Shown here in pieces: positions 43,913 through 52,067 of a stretch of DNA of 64,000 bases (the first letter of the stretch is position 1; each line of letters opens with the position of its first letter). Both the position numbers and the translations under genes were made by a program. The notes under the pieces are model-generated. The model ran no database searches. It saw only the letters and a program-made list of their open reading frames with translations, and was not told the origin of the DNA. Source of the DNA: Opitutaceae bacterium (GTDB lineage: Bacteria > Verrucomicrobiota > Verrucomicrobiia > Opitutales > Opitutaceae). The stretch is from NCBI GenBank assembly GCA_030693515.1, contig JAUYAK010000078.1, positions 58,963-122,962 on the forward strand. Direction: 5' to 3'.

Positions 43913-44785
43913 ATGTCCCGCCTCGGTCCGTCCGCCCAAGCTCATCACGCCCGCGGCGTGGCCTTGATGCTCGCCTCCACGGCGTGCTTCACGGCCAACG
44001 TCCTGCTCATTCGTGCGCTCGGGCAGATGGAGTCGGTCAACGTCTGGCTGGTGAGCTGCGTGCGCTTCACCGTCGGGATGGTCATCGTCCTGGCGCTCTA
44101 CCGGCGGGAGATCCGGCTCCCGCGGCTCTTCACCCAGCGCAAGCTCGCGCTGCGCGGCCTCGTCGGCGGCGCGAGCGTTTACGCCTACTACCTGACCGTG
44201 GTCGAGCTCGGCGCCGGCCGCGCCACCTTCATCAACAACACCTATGTGATCATCGGCGCCCTGCTCGCTGTGTGGCTGCTCGGCGAGCGCTTCGGTCCCG
44301 CGCTCGCCGTCGGCAGCGTGGCCGCGCTCGCCGGCCTCGCCCTGCTCACGAATGTCTTCGGCGGCGGGGCCGCCTTCAACCGCTACGATCTCCTCGCCAT
44401 CGCGACCGCCGGGGCCTCCGCCTACGTGGTGATCACCATCCGCCAGCTCCACGCCACGGAGCACACCGCGACGATCTTTGCCGCCCAGTGCATCTACGGC
44501 CTGCTGATCTGCGGCGTGCCGGCGGCCCTCCATCCGCAGACACTCTCGCCAGCCGCCTGGGCCATGACAGCCGGCGCCGGCGCGTTCGCCGCGCTCGGGC
44601 AGATCACCATGACGGGCGGCTTCCGCGATTTGCCCGTGGCCGAGGGCTCGCTGCTGCAAATGCTCGTGCCGCTGGGCATCGCCGCGGGCGGCGCGGTTTT
44701 CTTCAGCGAGCGTTTCGCCGCACACGAGCTCATCGGTGCGGGTCTCATTTTGGGCGGCACGGTCTTCACCGCCGTGCGGCGCTAA
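43913..44785 (+). CDS. EamA/DMT superfamily transporter
   Basis: 290 residues from the ATG at 43913; the frame is open upstream to 43715 but that part overlaps the DUF2126 gene. Ten hydrophobic segments form two EamA repeats (ARGVALMLASTACFTANVLLI, LLAVWLLGERFGPALAVGS; then YDLLAIATAGASAYVVITI, GAVFFSERFAAHELIGAGLILGG). The LLGERF and FFSERF motifs at the end of each repeat are typical. These carriers export or import amino acids, nucleotides or sugars; the cargo is unknown. The HAD gene follows after 46 bases. Confidence 0.93.
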   Translation: MSRLGPSAQAHHARGVALMLASTACFTANVLLIRALGQMESVNVWLVSCVRFTVGMVIVLALYRREIRLPRLFTQRKLALRGLVGGASVYAYYLTVVELGAGRATFINNTYVIIGALLAVWLLGERFGPALAVGSVAALAGLALLTNVFGGGAAFNRYDLLAIATAGASAYVVITIRQLHATEHTATIFAAQCIYGLLICGVPAALHPQTLSPAAWAMTAGAGAFAALGQITMTGGFRDLPVAEGSLLQMLVPLGIAAGGAVFFSERFAAHELIGAGLILGGTVFTAVRR

Positions 44786-44831
44786 GCTTTGGCTCGCCAG
44801 CCGCGCGCGGTCGCGCTGCCTTGGCGCCTTC

Positions 44832-45533
44832 GTGCAGAAGATTCTTCTCCTCTGGGACATCGACGGAACCCTCATAGCCTCCGGCGGCGCAGGCCTGACG
44901 GCGCTGCAAGCCGCGCTGAAAAACGTATTCGATCTCGACGGTTCGCTCGCCGACATCGACTTCGCCGGTCGCACGGACACGTGGATCATGCGCGAAGTGT
45001 TCCGGAAGTTCTCCCTGCCCGCCACCGAGGCCAACTTCACGCGCTTCTTCGACGGCTACCTCGCGGCGCTCCCGACAGCATTGCGCAATCCGCACGCCCG
45101 CGTGCTGCCCGGCGTGCGCGAGATTCTCCGCGCCGCCACGGAGCATGACGTGTTTGCGCAGGGCCTGCTCACCGGCAACCGCCGCGGCGGCGCGCAGGCC
45201 AAGCTCGCGCACCACGGCCTGTGGGAGCACTTCGCGTTCGGCGCCTTTGGCGACGACAGCGAGCAGCGCAACGACCTCGGGCCGCACGCGCTGCGCCGCG
45301 CCCGCGAGACGCACGGCACGGATTTCCCCGCCGCGCGCACCTGGATCATCGGCGACACGCCCCACGACATCGCGTGCGGCCGCGCCATCGGCGCCCGGAC
45401 GCTCGCCGTCGCCACTGGCGGCTCGACCCTCGAGCAGCTCCGCGCCCACGCGCCCGATGCGCTCGTGGAAACCCTCGCCGACACCGCCGCCGTGCTCGCG
45501 CTGCTCACTTCCTCACACCCGCGTCCCCTGTAA
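44832..45533 (+). CDS. HAD-superfamily hydrolase, phosphoglycolate phosphatase-like
   Basis: 233 residues from a GTG at 44832 (VQKILLLWDIDGTL). HAD motif I is DIDGTL, motif II LLTGNRRGG, motif III the region before FGDDSEQRNDL, and motif IV GDTPHDIACGRAIGARTLAVATGG. The helical cap (about 15-90) and GDTPxD motif match phosphoglycolate-phosphatase-like enzymes that remove phosphate from small metabolites. No ATG fits the conserved start. It is convergent with the FAD oxidase gene and is followed by the structured element at 45543-45637. Confidence 0.9.
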   Translation: MQKILLLWDIDGTLIASGGAGLTALQAALKNVFDLDGSLADIDFAGRTDTWIMREVFRKFSLPATEANFTRFFDGYLAALPTALRNPHARVLPGVREILRAATEHDVFAQGLLTGNRRGGAQAKLAHHGLWEHFAFGAFGDDSEQRNDLGPHALRRARETHGTDFPAARTWIIGDTPHDIACGRAIGARTLAVATGGSTLEQLRAHAPDALVETLADTAAVLALLTSSHPRPL

Positions 45534-45542
45534 ACTGACCAT

Positions 45543-45637
45543 TCCGAGGTAGGGCCGGTTTTCCGAACCGGCTTGGTTTGCAGGGCGATTTTCACCGTGA
45601 ACTCAGGCCGCTTGCGGAGAAGCGGCCCCACCTCGGA
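45543..45637. repeat. Cruciform-like element: outer stem enclosing two hairpins
   Basis: TCCGAGGTAGGGCCG at 45543-45557 pairs with CGGCCCCACCTCGGA at 45623-45637 (14 of 15). Within it are two perfect hairpins, GCCGGTT/AACCGGC at 45554-45572 and GGCCGCTT/AAGCGGCC at 45606-45627. The outer and inner stems share bases, so they would be alternative folds or a branched structure. It lies between convergent genes, where it could stop transcription in both directions, or be a mobile REP-type element. Confidence 0.6.
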
Positions 45638-45671
45638 TCAGGCCGGGCCCAAGCTCAAAGGCAGACTGGCA

Positions 45672-47144
45672 TCACTTGTGATCCCACGGCAGCTTCACGG
45701 CCAGCTTCTCGTGTTTCCAGACGTGAAACACCTCGAACATTTTCCCAGGGTTGAGAATGCCGCACGGATCGAGCGCCGCCTTTACCGCCTGCATCGCGCG
45801 CACCTGCGCGGGGGAATGCTGGATGCGGAGGAAAGGCGTCTTCGCCAGCCCGATCCCGTGTTCGCCGGAAATCGCGCCGCCCAGCGCGACGACCGTTTCC
45901 ATGAGCAGCTGCACGGCCTTTTCCGCGGCGCGGGTCTCCTTCTTATCGGCGCGGTGATACATGATGTTCACGTGGAGATTGCCGTCCGCGAGATGGCCGA
46001 ACGTCGGCACGTGCAGGCCCGACTCGCGCTTCAGGCGCACGAGGAATTTCGCGAACTTCACGTAACTGCGCATCGGGATGACGATGTCCTCATTGAGCTT
46101 CGCATCGCCGAGCTCGAACATCGCGCCCGAGCACTTGCGCCGCACGGCCCAGAGCTGCTCGGCCTCGTCGCGATTGCGTGCCACGCGGTGTGCCGTCGCG
46201 TGCGCCGCAGCCCACGCAAGCACGGCCTTGCTCTGCTCGCGCACCTCGGACTTGGAGCCGGCCAGTTCCAGCAGTATGACCGGCTTGCCCGCCTGCCCGG
46301 CAAACACCGTCCGCTGCGTCGCCCGCTCCGCGCACAGCACGCTCTCGCGGTCGAGAAATTCGCAGATGGCCGGCTGCACGCGCGAGCGGAACAGCGCCAG
46401 CGCCGCCTCCAGCGCGCGCGTCTCGTCGCGAAACGAGGTGAGCAGCGTCCACCGCGCCGCCGGCTGCGGGATGAGCTTGAGCACCGCGCCCGTCACGACG
46501 CCCAGCATCCCCTCGCTCCCGATCCAGAGATCGCGCATGTTGAAGCCGGCGGAGAATTTTTTCGTGGCCGTGCCCCACTCGACATATTCGCCCGTCGGCA
46601 GAAAGCCGCGCAGCGCCACGACGAAGTCGCGCGTCACGCCGTATTTCCCGCCGTGCATGCCGCCAGCGTTGCACGCGATGTTGCCGCCGATGGTGCAGTA
46701 TTCCTTCGACGAGGGATCGGGCGGATAGAACCAGCCCTTGGCCTCCGCCGCACGCTGGATGTCGGCGACCTTGGCGCCCGCACCCACGTGCGCCATGCCC
46801 GCCTCCTCGTTGATCGCGATTGTGTTCAGCCCGAGCATGTCGATCACCCACCCGCCGCGCAGCGGGGCCGCCGCGCCCGTGAGTGTCGTGCCGCGCCCGC
46901 GGGTCGTCACGGGCACGCGGAATTTATTCGCGAGGGCGAGCACCACGCCGATGTCCGCCTCCTTGCTCGGATGAATCACCGTATCGGGCAAAAAGGGAAT
47001 CTTGCTGCTGTCGAACGACGCCGCGCGCCGCGCCGCGTCATCGGTGCGCACCACCCGGGCGCCGAGGCGGCGTTTCAGACCCTTCGTCGCTATGCCCGAT
47101 GAGCTCATCCACCAGATCGAATCTGCCAACGGCCGTTCTGTCAT
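45672..47144 (-). CDS. FAD-linked oxidase, D-lactate dehydrogenase/glycolate oxidase GlcD family
   Basis: 490 residues from the ATG at 47144; an internal ATG at 47108 is also possible. The FAD-binding_4 domain shows PVTTRGRGTTLTGAAAP and PDPSSKEYCTIGGNIACNAGGMHGGKYGVTRDFV, and the C-terminal FAD-oxidase domain shows GHLADGNLHVNIM, GGAISGEHGIG and DPCGILNPGKMF. These flavoenzymes oxidise D-2-hydroxyacids such as D-lactate or glycolate to keto acids, passing electrons to quinone or a partner. No GlcE/GlcF subunits are adjacent. The gene is divergent from the 2-hydroxyacid dehydrogenase at 47211. Confidence 0.93.
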   Translation of the reverse strand: MTERPLADSIWWMSSSGIATKGLKRRLGARVVRTDDAARRAASFDSSKIPFLPDTVIHPSKEADIGVVLALANKFRVPVTTRGRGTTLTGAAAPLRGGWVIDMLGLNTIAINEEAGMAHVGAGAKVADIQRAAEAKGWFYPPDPSSKEYCTIGGNIACNAGGMHGGKYGVTRDFVVALRGFLPTGEYVEWGTATKKFSAGFNMRDLWIGSEGMLGVVTGAVLKLIPQPAARWTLLTSFRDETRALEAALALFRSRVQPAICEFLDRESVLCAERATQRTVFAGQAGKPVILLELAGSKSEVREQSKAVLAWAAAHATAHRVARNRDEAEQLWAVRRKCSGAMFELGDAKLNEDIVIPMRSYVKFAKFLVRLKRESGLHVPTFGHLADGNLHVNIMYHRADKKETRAAEKAVQLLMETVVALGGAISGEHGIGLAKTPFLRIQHSPAQVRAMQAVKAALDPCGILNPGKMFEVFHVWKHEKLAVKLPWDHK

Positions 47145-47210
47145 GCCAAACTTTCGCTTTCCTTCCCGTGGGCTGATGTGCGAATGTCCCTCTCCTTCTT
47201 TTCAACGCAC

Positions 47211-48191
47211 ATGACGAAAATCCTCCTCACCACGACCTCGTTCCAGGACACGCCGGGCGAGCACCACAAGCTCCTCGCCGACACCGGCTGGGAAGTCATC
47301 CGCGCCCGCGGCCCGCTCAACGAGGCCGACACGCTCGCCCTCGTCGGTGACATCGACGGCTACATCTGCGGCGACGATCTGATCACGCGCGCGGTCCTCG
47401 AGAAGGCCCGGCCCAAGCTCAAGGTGCTCTCCAAATACGGCATCGGCGTGGACAAGATCGACCTGAAATCCTGCACCGAGTTCGGCCTCCCGTTGCTCTT
47501 CACGCCGGGCGTCAATCACACCACGGTCGCCGAGCACTGTTTCCTGCTCCTGCTCGCGCTGGAGAAGAACTTCCTCTTCCACACCGATTCCACGCGCTCC
47601 GGCGGCTGGAAACGCAAGACCGGCCACGAGCTCCTCGAAAAGACCATCGGCATCGTCGGCCTCGGCCGCATCGGCAAGGAAGTCGCGATCCGCGCCCGCG
47701 CCTTCGGCATGAAGGTCATCGCGTTTGACGTCTATTGGGACGAGAAGTTCGCCGCCGCCAACCACGTCAAGCGCGCCACCACCCTCGACGAGATCTACGC
47801 CGCCTCCGACTACATCTCGCTCCACACGAATCTCACGCCCGAGACGCGCGACATGATCAGCGCGAAGAGTTTTCCGAAGATGAAAAAGGGCGTCCTCATC
47901 CTCAACTGCGCCCGCGGCGAGATCGTCCACACGGCCGACATGGTCGAGGCGCTCAAGTCCGGCCAGGTCGGCGGCTACGGCACCGATGTCCTCGACGAGG
48001 AGCCGCCGCGCGCCGACCACCCGCTGCTCAAGCTCCCCACCGCGATCGTCACGCCGCACATCGGCTCGCGCACCGCCGAGAGCGTGCAGCGCCAGGCCGT
48101 CGCCGCCGTGAAGAACCTCATCCTCGCCATGCACGGCGACAAACCCCTCGCCCAGGTCAACCCCGAGGTGCCGGTGAAACGCGTGGTCTAG
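47211..48191 (+). CDS. NAD-dependent D-2-hydroxyacid dehydrogenase (SerA-like, no ACT domain)
   Basis: 326 residues from the ATG at 47211. Rossmann motif GIVGLGRIGKEVA, the substrate-binding KYGIGVDKID, R in LNCARGEIVH, E in DVLDEEPP and the catalytic H in VTPHIGS make a complete D-isomer-specific 2-hydroxyacid dehydrogenase. It is shorter than SerA with regulatory domains, so it may act on phosphoglycerate, on sugar-derived hydroxyacids or on sulfolactate-like substrates. It lies between the FAD oxidase and an Ldh2-family gene, which together suggest interconversion of hydroxyacids of different configuration. Confidence 0.93.
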   Translation: MTKILLTTTSFQDTPGEHHKLLADTGWEVIRARGPLNEADTLALVGDIDGYICGDDLITRAVLEKARPKLKVLSKYGIGVDKIDLKSCTEFGLPLLFTPGVNHTTVAEHCFLLLLALEKNFLFHTDSTRSGGWKRKTGHELLEKTIGIVGLGRIGKEVAIRARAFGMKVIAFDVYWDEKFAAANHVKRATTLDEIYAASDYISLHTNLTPETRDMISAKSFPKMKKGVLILNCARGEIVHTADMVEALKSGQVGGYGTDVLDEEPPRADHPLLKLPTAIVTPHIGSRTAESVQRQAVAAVKNLILAMHGDKPLAQVNPEVPVKRVV

Positions 48192-48210
48192 TCTCCCAAT
48201 CCGAAACCCT

Positions 48211-48316
48211 CTCACGGAGAGCACAGAGTTCAAACCACAGAGTTCACAGAGCCAATCCGACAGAAATGGATTTCCTCTGTGACCTCTGTGGCTGGGCTCA
48301 GTGACCTCTGTGTCAC
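48211..48316. repeat. CACAGAG-type inverted-repeat element 1
   Basis: This intergenic element is built from CACAGAG/CTCTGTG heptamers spaced 9-10 bases. CCACAGAGTTCACAGAG at 48235-48251 pairs with CTCTGTGACCTCTGTGG at 48275-48291 (16 of 17) around a 23-base loop. Further copies flank the stem (GCACAGAG near 48221, CCTCTGTGTCAC near 48305). A second element of the same kind lies at 49452-49551, on the other side of the Ldh2 gene. Confidence 0.7.
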
Positions 48317-48334
48317 AAAATAAATTTCTCTCCC

Positions 48335-49429
48335 ATGTCCGAAACCTTCTACGTCGTCCCCGAGGAACAGCACAACGCCCTCGTCACCGCCGCCTACAAG
48401 AAACGCGGCTATTCCAGCGCCGAGGCCCAGGCCGGCGCGCGCTTCTGCGCCGAGGCCTCGCGCCACGGCATCCGCACCCACAACGCCCTCAAGGCCCTCC
48501 ACCTCGATCACTTCCTCGGCTCCGCCACCGGCGGCTGCGTGCCCAAGGCCAAGATCGAAAAGGTGAAGCTGCCCTACCGGGCCTCGCAGGTCTGGAACGC
48601 CAACCGCAAGCTCGGCCAGGCCACCGGCTACGCCGCCATCGAGGCCGCCATCAAGCTCGCCGACAAATTCGGCGTCGGCATGGTCTCCGTGGACAACGCC
48701 TTTCACTACCTCTGGGGCGGCGGCTACGTGATGGACGCCGCGAAGCGCGGCTACATCGCCTACACCAACTGCACCGCCGCGCTCGCGGAGGTCGTGCCCT
48801 TCGGCGGCAAGTTCCCCACCCTCGGCACCAACCCGCACTCGTGGGGCTTTCCCACGACCGAAGCCATCGGCTACCCGATCGTGATCGACTGGGCGACGAG
48901 CGTCGTCGCCATGGGCCGCGTGCAGCAGCTCGCGCGCGAGGGCAAGCAGCTCCCGCCCAACGCCGCCGTGGACGAAAACGGCCAGCCCACCACCGATCCG
49001 ACCAAGGCGAAATTCTTGATCCCCTTCGGCGCGCACAAGGGCTACGGCCTCGCGCTCATGAACGAGATCGTCGGCGCCTTCATCGGCGGCTCGATCCCGA
49101 CGCTGCGCAACCGCTGGAGCCAGGTCGGCGACGACAAGGGCACCTGCACCTTCTTCTTCCAGGTCTGGAAACCCGAGGCGATGAGCGCCGGCGCCTTCGC
49201 CAAAGGCCGCAACCAGGCGGAGAACGTCAAAGCCGTCATCGCCGACATCCTCGGTCACGGCAACGAAGGCTGCATGCTCCCCGGCCAGCTCGAGGCGCAA
49301 GCCGCCACGCGCTGCGCCAAGAACGGCGGCCTCCTCTTCAGCGAGGCCGAGATCAACGCCTTCAACGAAGTCGCCGCCGAAGCCCGCAAGGCCCGCTGGA
49401 AACTCGCCGACTTCAAGGTCGCGGAGTAA
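48335..49429 (+). CDS. Malate/L-lactate/ureidoglycolate dehydrogenase family (Ldh2) oxidoreductase
   Basis: 364 residues. The Ldh2 fold is unrelated to classical Rossmann dehydrogenases; here EASRHGIRTHNALKALHLDH supplies the conserved catalytic region (H near 45-49), and DNAFHYLWGGGY, FPTLGTNPHSWGFP and PFGAHKGYGLALMNEIVGAF give the NAD-binding core. Family members oxidise L-malate, L-sulfolactate-type or 2,3-diketogulonate-type substrates with NAD(P). The gene is flanked on both sides by CACAGAG inverted-repeat elements. The KDG-type kinase follows after 150 bases. Confidence 0.92.
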   Translation: MSETFYVVPEEQHNALVTAAYKKRGYSSAEAQAGARFCAEASRHGIRTHNALKALHLDHFLGSATGGCVPKAKIEKVKLPYRASQVWNANRKLGQATGYAAIEAAIKLADKFGVGMVSVDNAFHYLWGGGYVMDAAKRGYIAYTNCTAALAEVVPFGGKFPTLGTNPHSWGFPTTEAIGYPIVIDWATSVVAMGRVQQLAREGKQLPPNAAVDENGQPTTDPTKAKFLIPFGAHKGYGLALMNEIVGAFIGGSIPTLRNRWSQVGDDKGTCTFFFQVWKPEAMSAGAFAKGRNQAENVKAVIADILGHGNEGCMLPGQLEAQAATRCAKNGGLLFSEAEINAFNEVAAEARKARWKLADFKVAE

Positions 49430-49451
49430 GAATAATCTTCAGCAGACTTTC

Positions 49452-49551
49452 GCCACAGAGAGCACAGAACTCCGACACTGAGATCACCGAGAAAAGCCTC
49501 ATGCGGTTTGGCTCCGTGAACTCTGTGTCAGAACTCCGTGCCCTCTGTGGC
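49452..49551. repeat. CACAGAG-type inverted-repeat element 2
   Basis: Two 40-base arms, 49452-49491 and 49512-49551, pair with 32 of 40 matches around a 20-base loop. The arms contain CACAGAG-like units at 9-10 base spacing and start and end with GCCACAGAG/CTCTGTGGC, the same unit as in the element at 48211-48316. It lies between the Ldh2 and kinase genes on the transcribed strand, so any mRNA crossing it would fold strongly. Confidence 0.75.
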
Positions 49552-49579
49552 TAAAAACAAATTTCCTCCCTTCCAACCC

Positions 49580-50677
49580 ATGAGCCTATCCATCAAACCG
49601 GCCAAGTCCTGCGCCTTTGACCAAATCTCCCTCGGCGAAGTCATGCTCCGCCTCGATCCCGGCGAGGGCCGCATCCGCACCGCCCGCGAATTCAAGGTCT
49701 GGGAGGGCGGCGGCGAATACAACACCTCCCGCGGCCTCCGCAAATGCTTCGGCTACAAGACGGCCGTGGTCACCGCCTTCGTGGACAACGAGGTCGGCCA
49801 CCTCGTCGAGGACTTCATCATGCAGGGCGGCGTCGCCACCGACTTCATCCAGTGGCGCGAGGACGACGGCATCGGCCGCACCGTGCGCAACGGCCTCAAC
49901 TTCACCGAGCGCGGTTTCGGCATCCGCGGCGCCGTCGGCAACCCCGACCGCGGCAACACCGCCGCGTCGCAGCTCAAGCCCGGCGACATCGACTGGGAGC
50001 ACATCTTCGGCAAGCTCGGCGTGCGCTGGTTTCACACCGGCGGAATCTACGCTGCGCTCTCCACCTCCACCGCCGAACTGACCGTCGAGGCCGTCAAGGC
50101 CGCAAAGAAGCACGGCACCATCGTCAGCTACGACCTCAACTACCGGCCCTCGCTCTGGAAGACCATCGGCGGCCTGAAAAAGGCCCAGGAGGTCAACCGC
50201 GAGATCGCGAAATACGTCGATGTGATGATCGGCAACGAGGAGGACTTCACCGCCTCGCTCGGCTTCGAGGTCAAGGGCGTGGACCACAACCTCACCAAGA
50301 TCGAGACCGGCGCCTTCAAGGCAATGATCGAGACCGCGGTGAAGGAGTTCCCGAACTTCAAGGTCGCGGCCACCACCCTGCGCGGCGTCATCACTGCCAC
50401 GGTCAACAACTGGTCGGCCATCCTCTGGCACGACGGCAAGTTCTACGAGAGCCGCAAATACGACGGCCTCGAGATCCTCGACCGCGTCGGCGGTGGCGAC
50501 TCGTTCGCCTCGGGCGTGCAGTTCGGCTTCCTTGAGTTCAACGACGCGCAGAAGGCCGTCGAATACGGCGCGGCCCACGGCGCGCTCGCCTCGACGACGC
50601 CCGGCGACACCTCGATGGCCACGCGCAAGGAAGTCGAGAAGACCTTCGGCGGCGGCGGCGCGCGCGTCGTGCGCTGA
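49580..50677 (+). CDS. PfkB-family sugar kinase, 2-keto-3-deoxygluconate kinase-like
   Basis: 365 residues from the ATG at 49580. It has the PfkB layout: ISLGEVMLRLDPGE at the start, substrate region VWEGGGEYNTSRGLRKCFG (the GGxxxN-type motif), DLNYRPSLWK, MIGNEEDF and the catalytic GGGDSFASGVQFG, where D in GGGDSF is the base. ExY-DLNYRP-GNEEDF is the pattern of 2-keto-3-deoxygluconate kinases (KdgK). It is longer than the roughly 310-residue average because of an insert around 225-300. It would phosphorylate keto-deoxy sugar acid from uronate catabolism. A strong terminator follows. Confidence 0.88.
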   Translation: MSLSIKPAKSCAFDQISLGEVMLRLDPGEGRIRTAREFKVWEGGGEYNTSRGLRKCFGYKTAVVTAFVDNEVGHLVEDFIMQGGVATDFIQWREDDGIGRTVRNGLNFTERGFGIRGAVGNPDRGNTAASQLKPGDIDWEHIFGKLGVRWFHTGGIYAALSTSTAELTVEAVKAAKKHGTIVSYDLNYRPSLWKTIGGLKKAQEVNREIAKYVDVMIGNEEDFTASLGFEVKGVDHNLTKIETGAFKAMIETAVKEFPNFKVAATTLRGVITATVNNWSAILWHDGKFYESRKYDGLEILDRVGGGDSFASGVQFGFLEFNDAQKAVEYGAAHGALASTTPGDTSMATRKEVEKTFGGGGARVVR

Positions 50678-50700
50678 GCCTGGCGAAGTTTAAGTTTGCG

Positions 50701-50739
50701 CGCCCGCATCCGCCCGGTCGGATGCGGGCGTCCTTTTTT
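50701..50739 (+). terminator. Rho-independent terminator after the sugar kinase
   Basis: A perfect 12-base stem (CGCCCGCATCCG at 50701-50712 with CGGATGCGGGCG at 50719-50730), a 6-base loop, then TCCTTTTTT. It ends transcription after the kinase gene and only 10 bases before the DUF1080 start, which must therefore have its promoter close by or rely on read-through. Confidence 0.92.
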
Positions 50740-50748
50740 ACCCCGCCC

Positions 50749-51936
50749 ATGAAACTGCCCCTCGCCGCCCTCCTCCTCGCCATGTCCTCGCACGCCGCCG
50801 TCTCCACCGGAAACCCGTTCTCCGGCGATCCGCCCGACGCCACCCACCCGTGGGCCATCCACGATCGCAATCGCCCGCAGCCGCCGCGGGTCGAGCCCGG
50901 CACCTTCAGCACCCCCGCGCAGCCCGGCCAGCCACCCGCGGATGCCATCGTGCTCTTCGACGGCACCGAGGCGTCGCTCGCGAAATGGGAAGCCGACACC
51001 AAGCCCGGCGATCCCGCCGCGCCCACCAAGTGGATTGTCCGCGACGGTGCGCTCGAATGCGTGCCCAAGTCCGGGCAAATCCGCACCAAGGAGCAGTTCG
51101 GCGACTGCCAGCTCCACATCGAGTGGGCCGCGCCGGCCCAGGTGCAGGGCAACAGCCAGGGCCGTGGCAACAGCGGTGTTTTCCTGATGGGCCTCGCCGA
51201 GGTCCAGGTTCTCGACAACTACAACAACCCCACCTACGCCGACGGCTTCGCCGGCGCGCTCTACGGCATCAACCCGCCGCTCGCCAACGCGCTGCGACCA
51301 CCCGGCGAGTTTCAGGTTTACGACATCGTCTTCCGCCGCCCGGTGTATCGGGAAGGCAAGCTCATCGATCCCGGCTACATCACCGTCTTCTGCAACGGCG
51401 TGCTCGTGCAGGATCACACGCCGCTCGAAGGCCCCGGCGGCCACCTGAAGCGCTCCGCTCACCGGCCGTTTCCCGCCGCCGGCCCGCTCAAACTCCAGGA
51501 CCACGGCAATCCCGTCCGCTTCCGCAATATCTGGTATCGCCCGCTCCCGCCCCGAGCCATTGAGGGCGGCACGGACGGCGCGCTCACCGCCGAAGCCACC
51601 ACCGCCAAGCGAGCGAGCATCGCCGCGGAGCTTCGCTCCGATGCCACGAAGCTGCCCCGCGACAGCGTGGCCCAGATGCTCCGCCTCGCCGAGTCGCTCG
51701 TCTATGAGCGCGACCCGTCCGTCGCGCAGCGCGTGGATACCCTTGCGGCCAGCTATCTCGCGACGCTGAAAGCCACGCCCGTCGCTGAACTGGAAAAGAA
51801 GCGCGGCGAAGCCGAGACCGTGCTGCGGGCGTTTCAATACCTCGCGAAATTCGACTTGGTCGCCAAGGGCCACCCAGCCATCGCGGGCCTCGAACGCATC
51901 GGCCAGGCCCAGGGCTGGAATCAGAAGAAGAAGTAG
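50749..51936 (+). CDS. Secreted DUF1080 (3-keto-disaccharide hydrolase-type) protein
   Basis: 395 residues with a leader (MKLPLAALLLAMSSHAAVS). The DUF1080 concanavalin-like domain shows IVLFDGTEASLAKWE, WIVRDGALECVPKSGQIRTKEQFGDCQLHIEW, RGNSGVFLMGLAEVQVLDNY and the closing NPVRFRNIWYRPLPPR. Characterised members hydrolyse 3-keto-glycosides or bind glycans; the family is expanded in Planctomycetes and Verrucomicrobia. Residues about 285-395 form an extra helical tail (EKKRGEAETVLRAFQYLAKF) not usual in the family. Its role here may be in breaking down oxidised sugars. Confidence 0.9.
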   Translation: MKLPLAALLLAMSSHAAVSTGNPFSGDPPDATHPWAIHDRNRPQPPRVEPGTFSTPAQPGQPPADAIVLFDGTEASLAKWEADTKPGDPAAPTKWIVRDGALECVPKSGQIRTKEQFGDCQLHIEWAAPAQVQGNSQGRGNSGVFLMGLAEVQVLDNYNNPTYADGFAGALYGINPPLANALRPPGEFQVYDIVFRRPVYREGKLIDPGYITVFCNGVLVQDHTPLEGPGGHLKRSAHRPFPAAGPLKLQDHGNPVRFRNIWYRPLPPRAIEGGTDGALTAEATTAKRASIAAELRSDATKLPRDSVAQMLRLAESLVYERDPSVAQRVDTLAASYLATLKATPVAELEKKRGEAETVLRAFQYLAKFDLVAKGHPAIAGLERIGQAQGWNQKKK

Positions 51937-51970
51937 CAGAAGGCACGGTCGGTGCGCTCATCGCTGCCCA

Positions 51971-51999
51971 GGCCCGCGCCTCCGCGGGCCTTTTCATTT
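51971..51999 (+). terminator. Terminator-like hairpin after the DUF1080 gene
   Basis: GGCCCGCG at 51971-51978 pairs perfectly with CGCGGGCC at 51983-51990 around a 4-base loop, followed by TTTTCATTT. It is a likely intrinsic terminator for the DUF1080 gene. Confidence 0.8.
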
Positions 52000-52017
52000 C
52001 CGCAGCTGCACATTTTT

Positions 52018-52047
52018 ATCCGTGTGCATCCGGGTTCATCCGTGGTT
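52018..52047. repeat. Three tandem 10-base units (ATCCG type)
   Basis: Three head-to-tail decamers, ATCCGTGTGC, ATCCGGGTTC and ATCCGTGGTT, lie between the terminator and the hydrolase start at 52068. Their helical-turn spacing resembles that of the CACAGAG elements. Confidence 0.6.
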
Positions 52048-52067
52048 AACCCTCGGCTCGCTTCCCC

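Noticed and set aside
48301..49554. 417-codon plus-strand open frame overlapping the Ldh2 gene
   Set aside because: Arg/Pro/His-rich out-of-frame reading of the Ldh2 gene and the CACAGAG elements.
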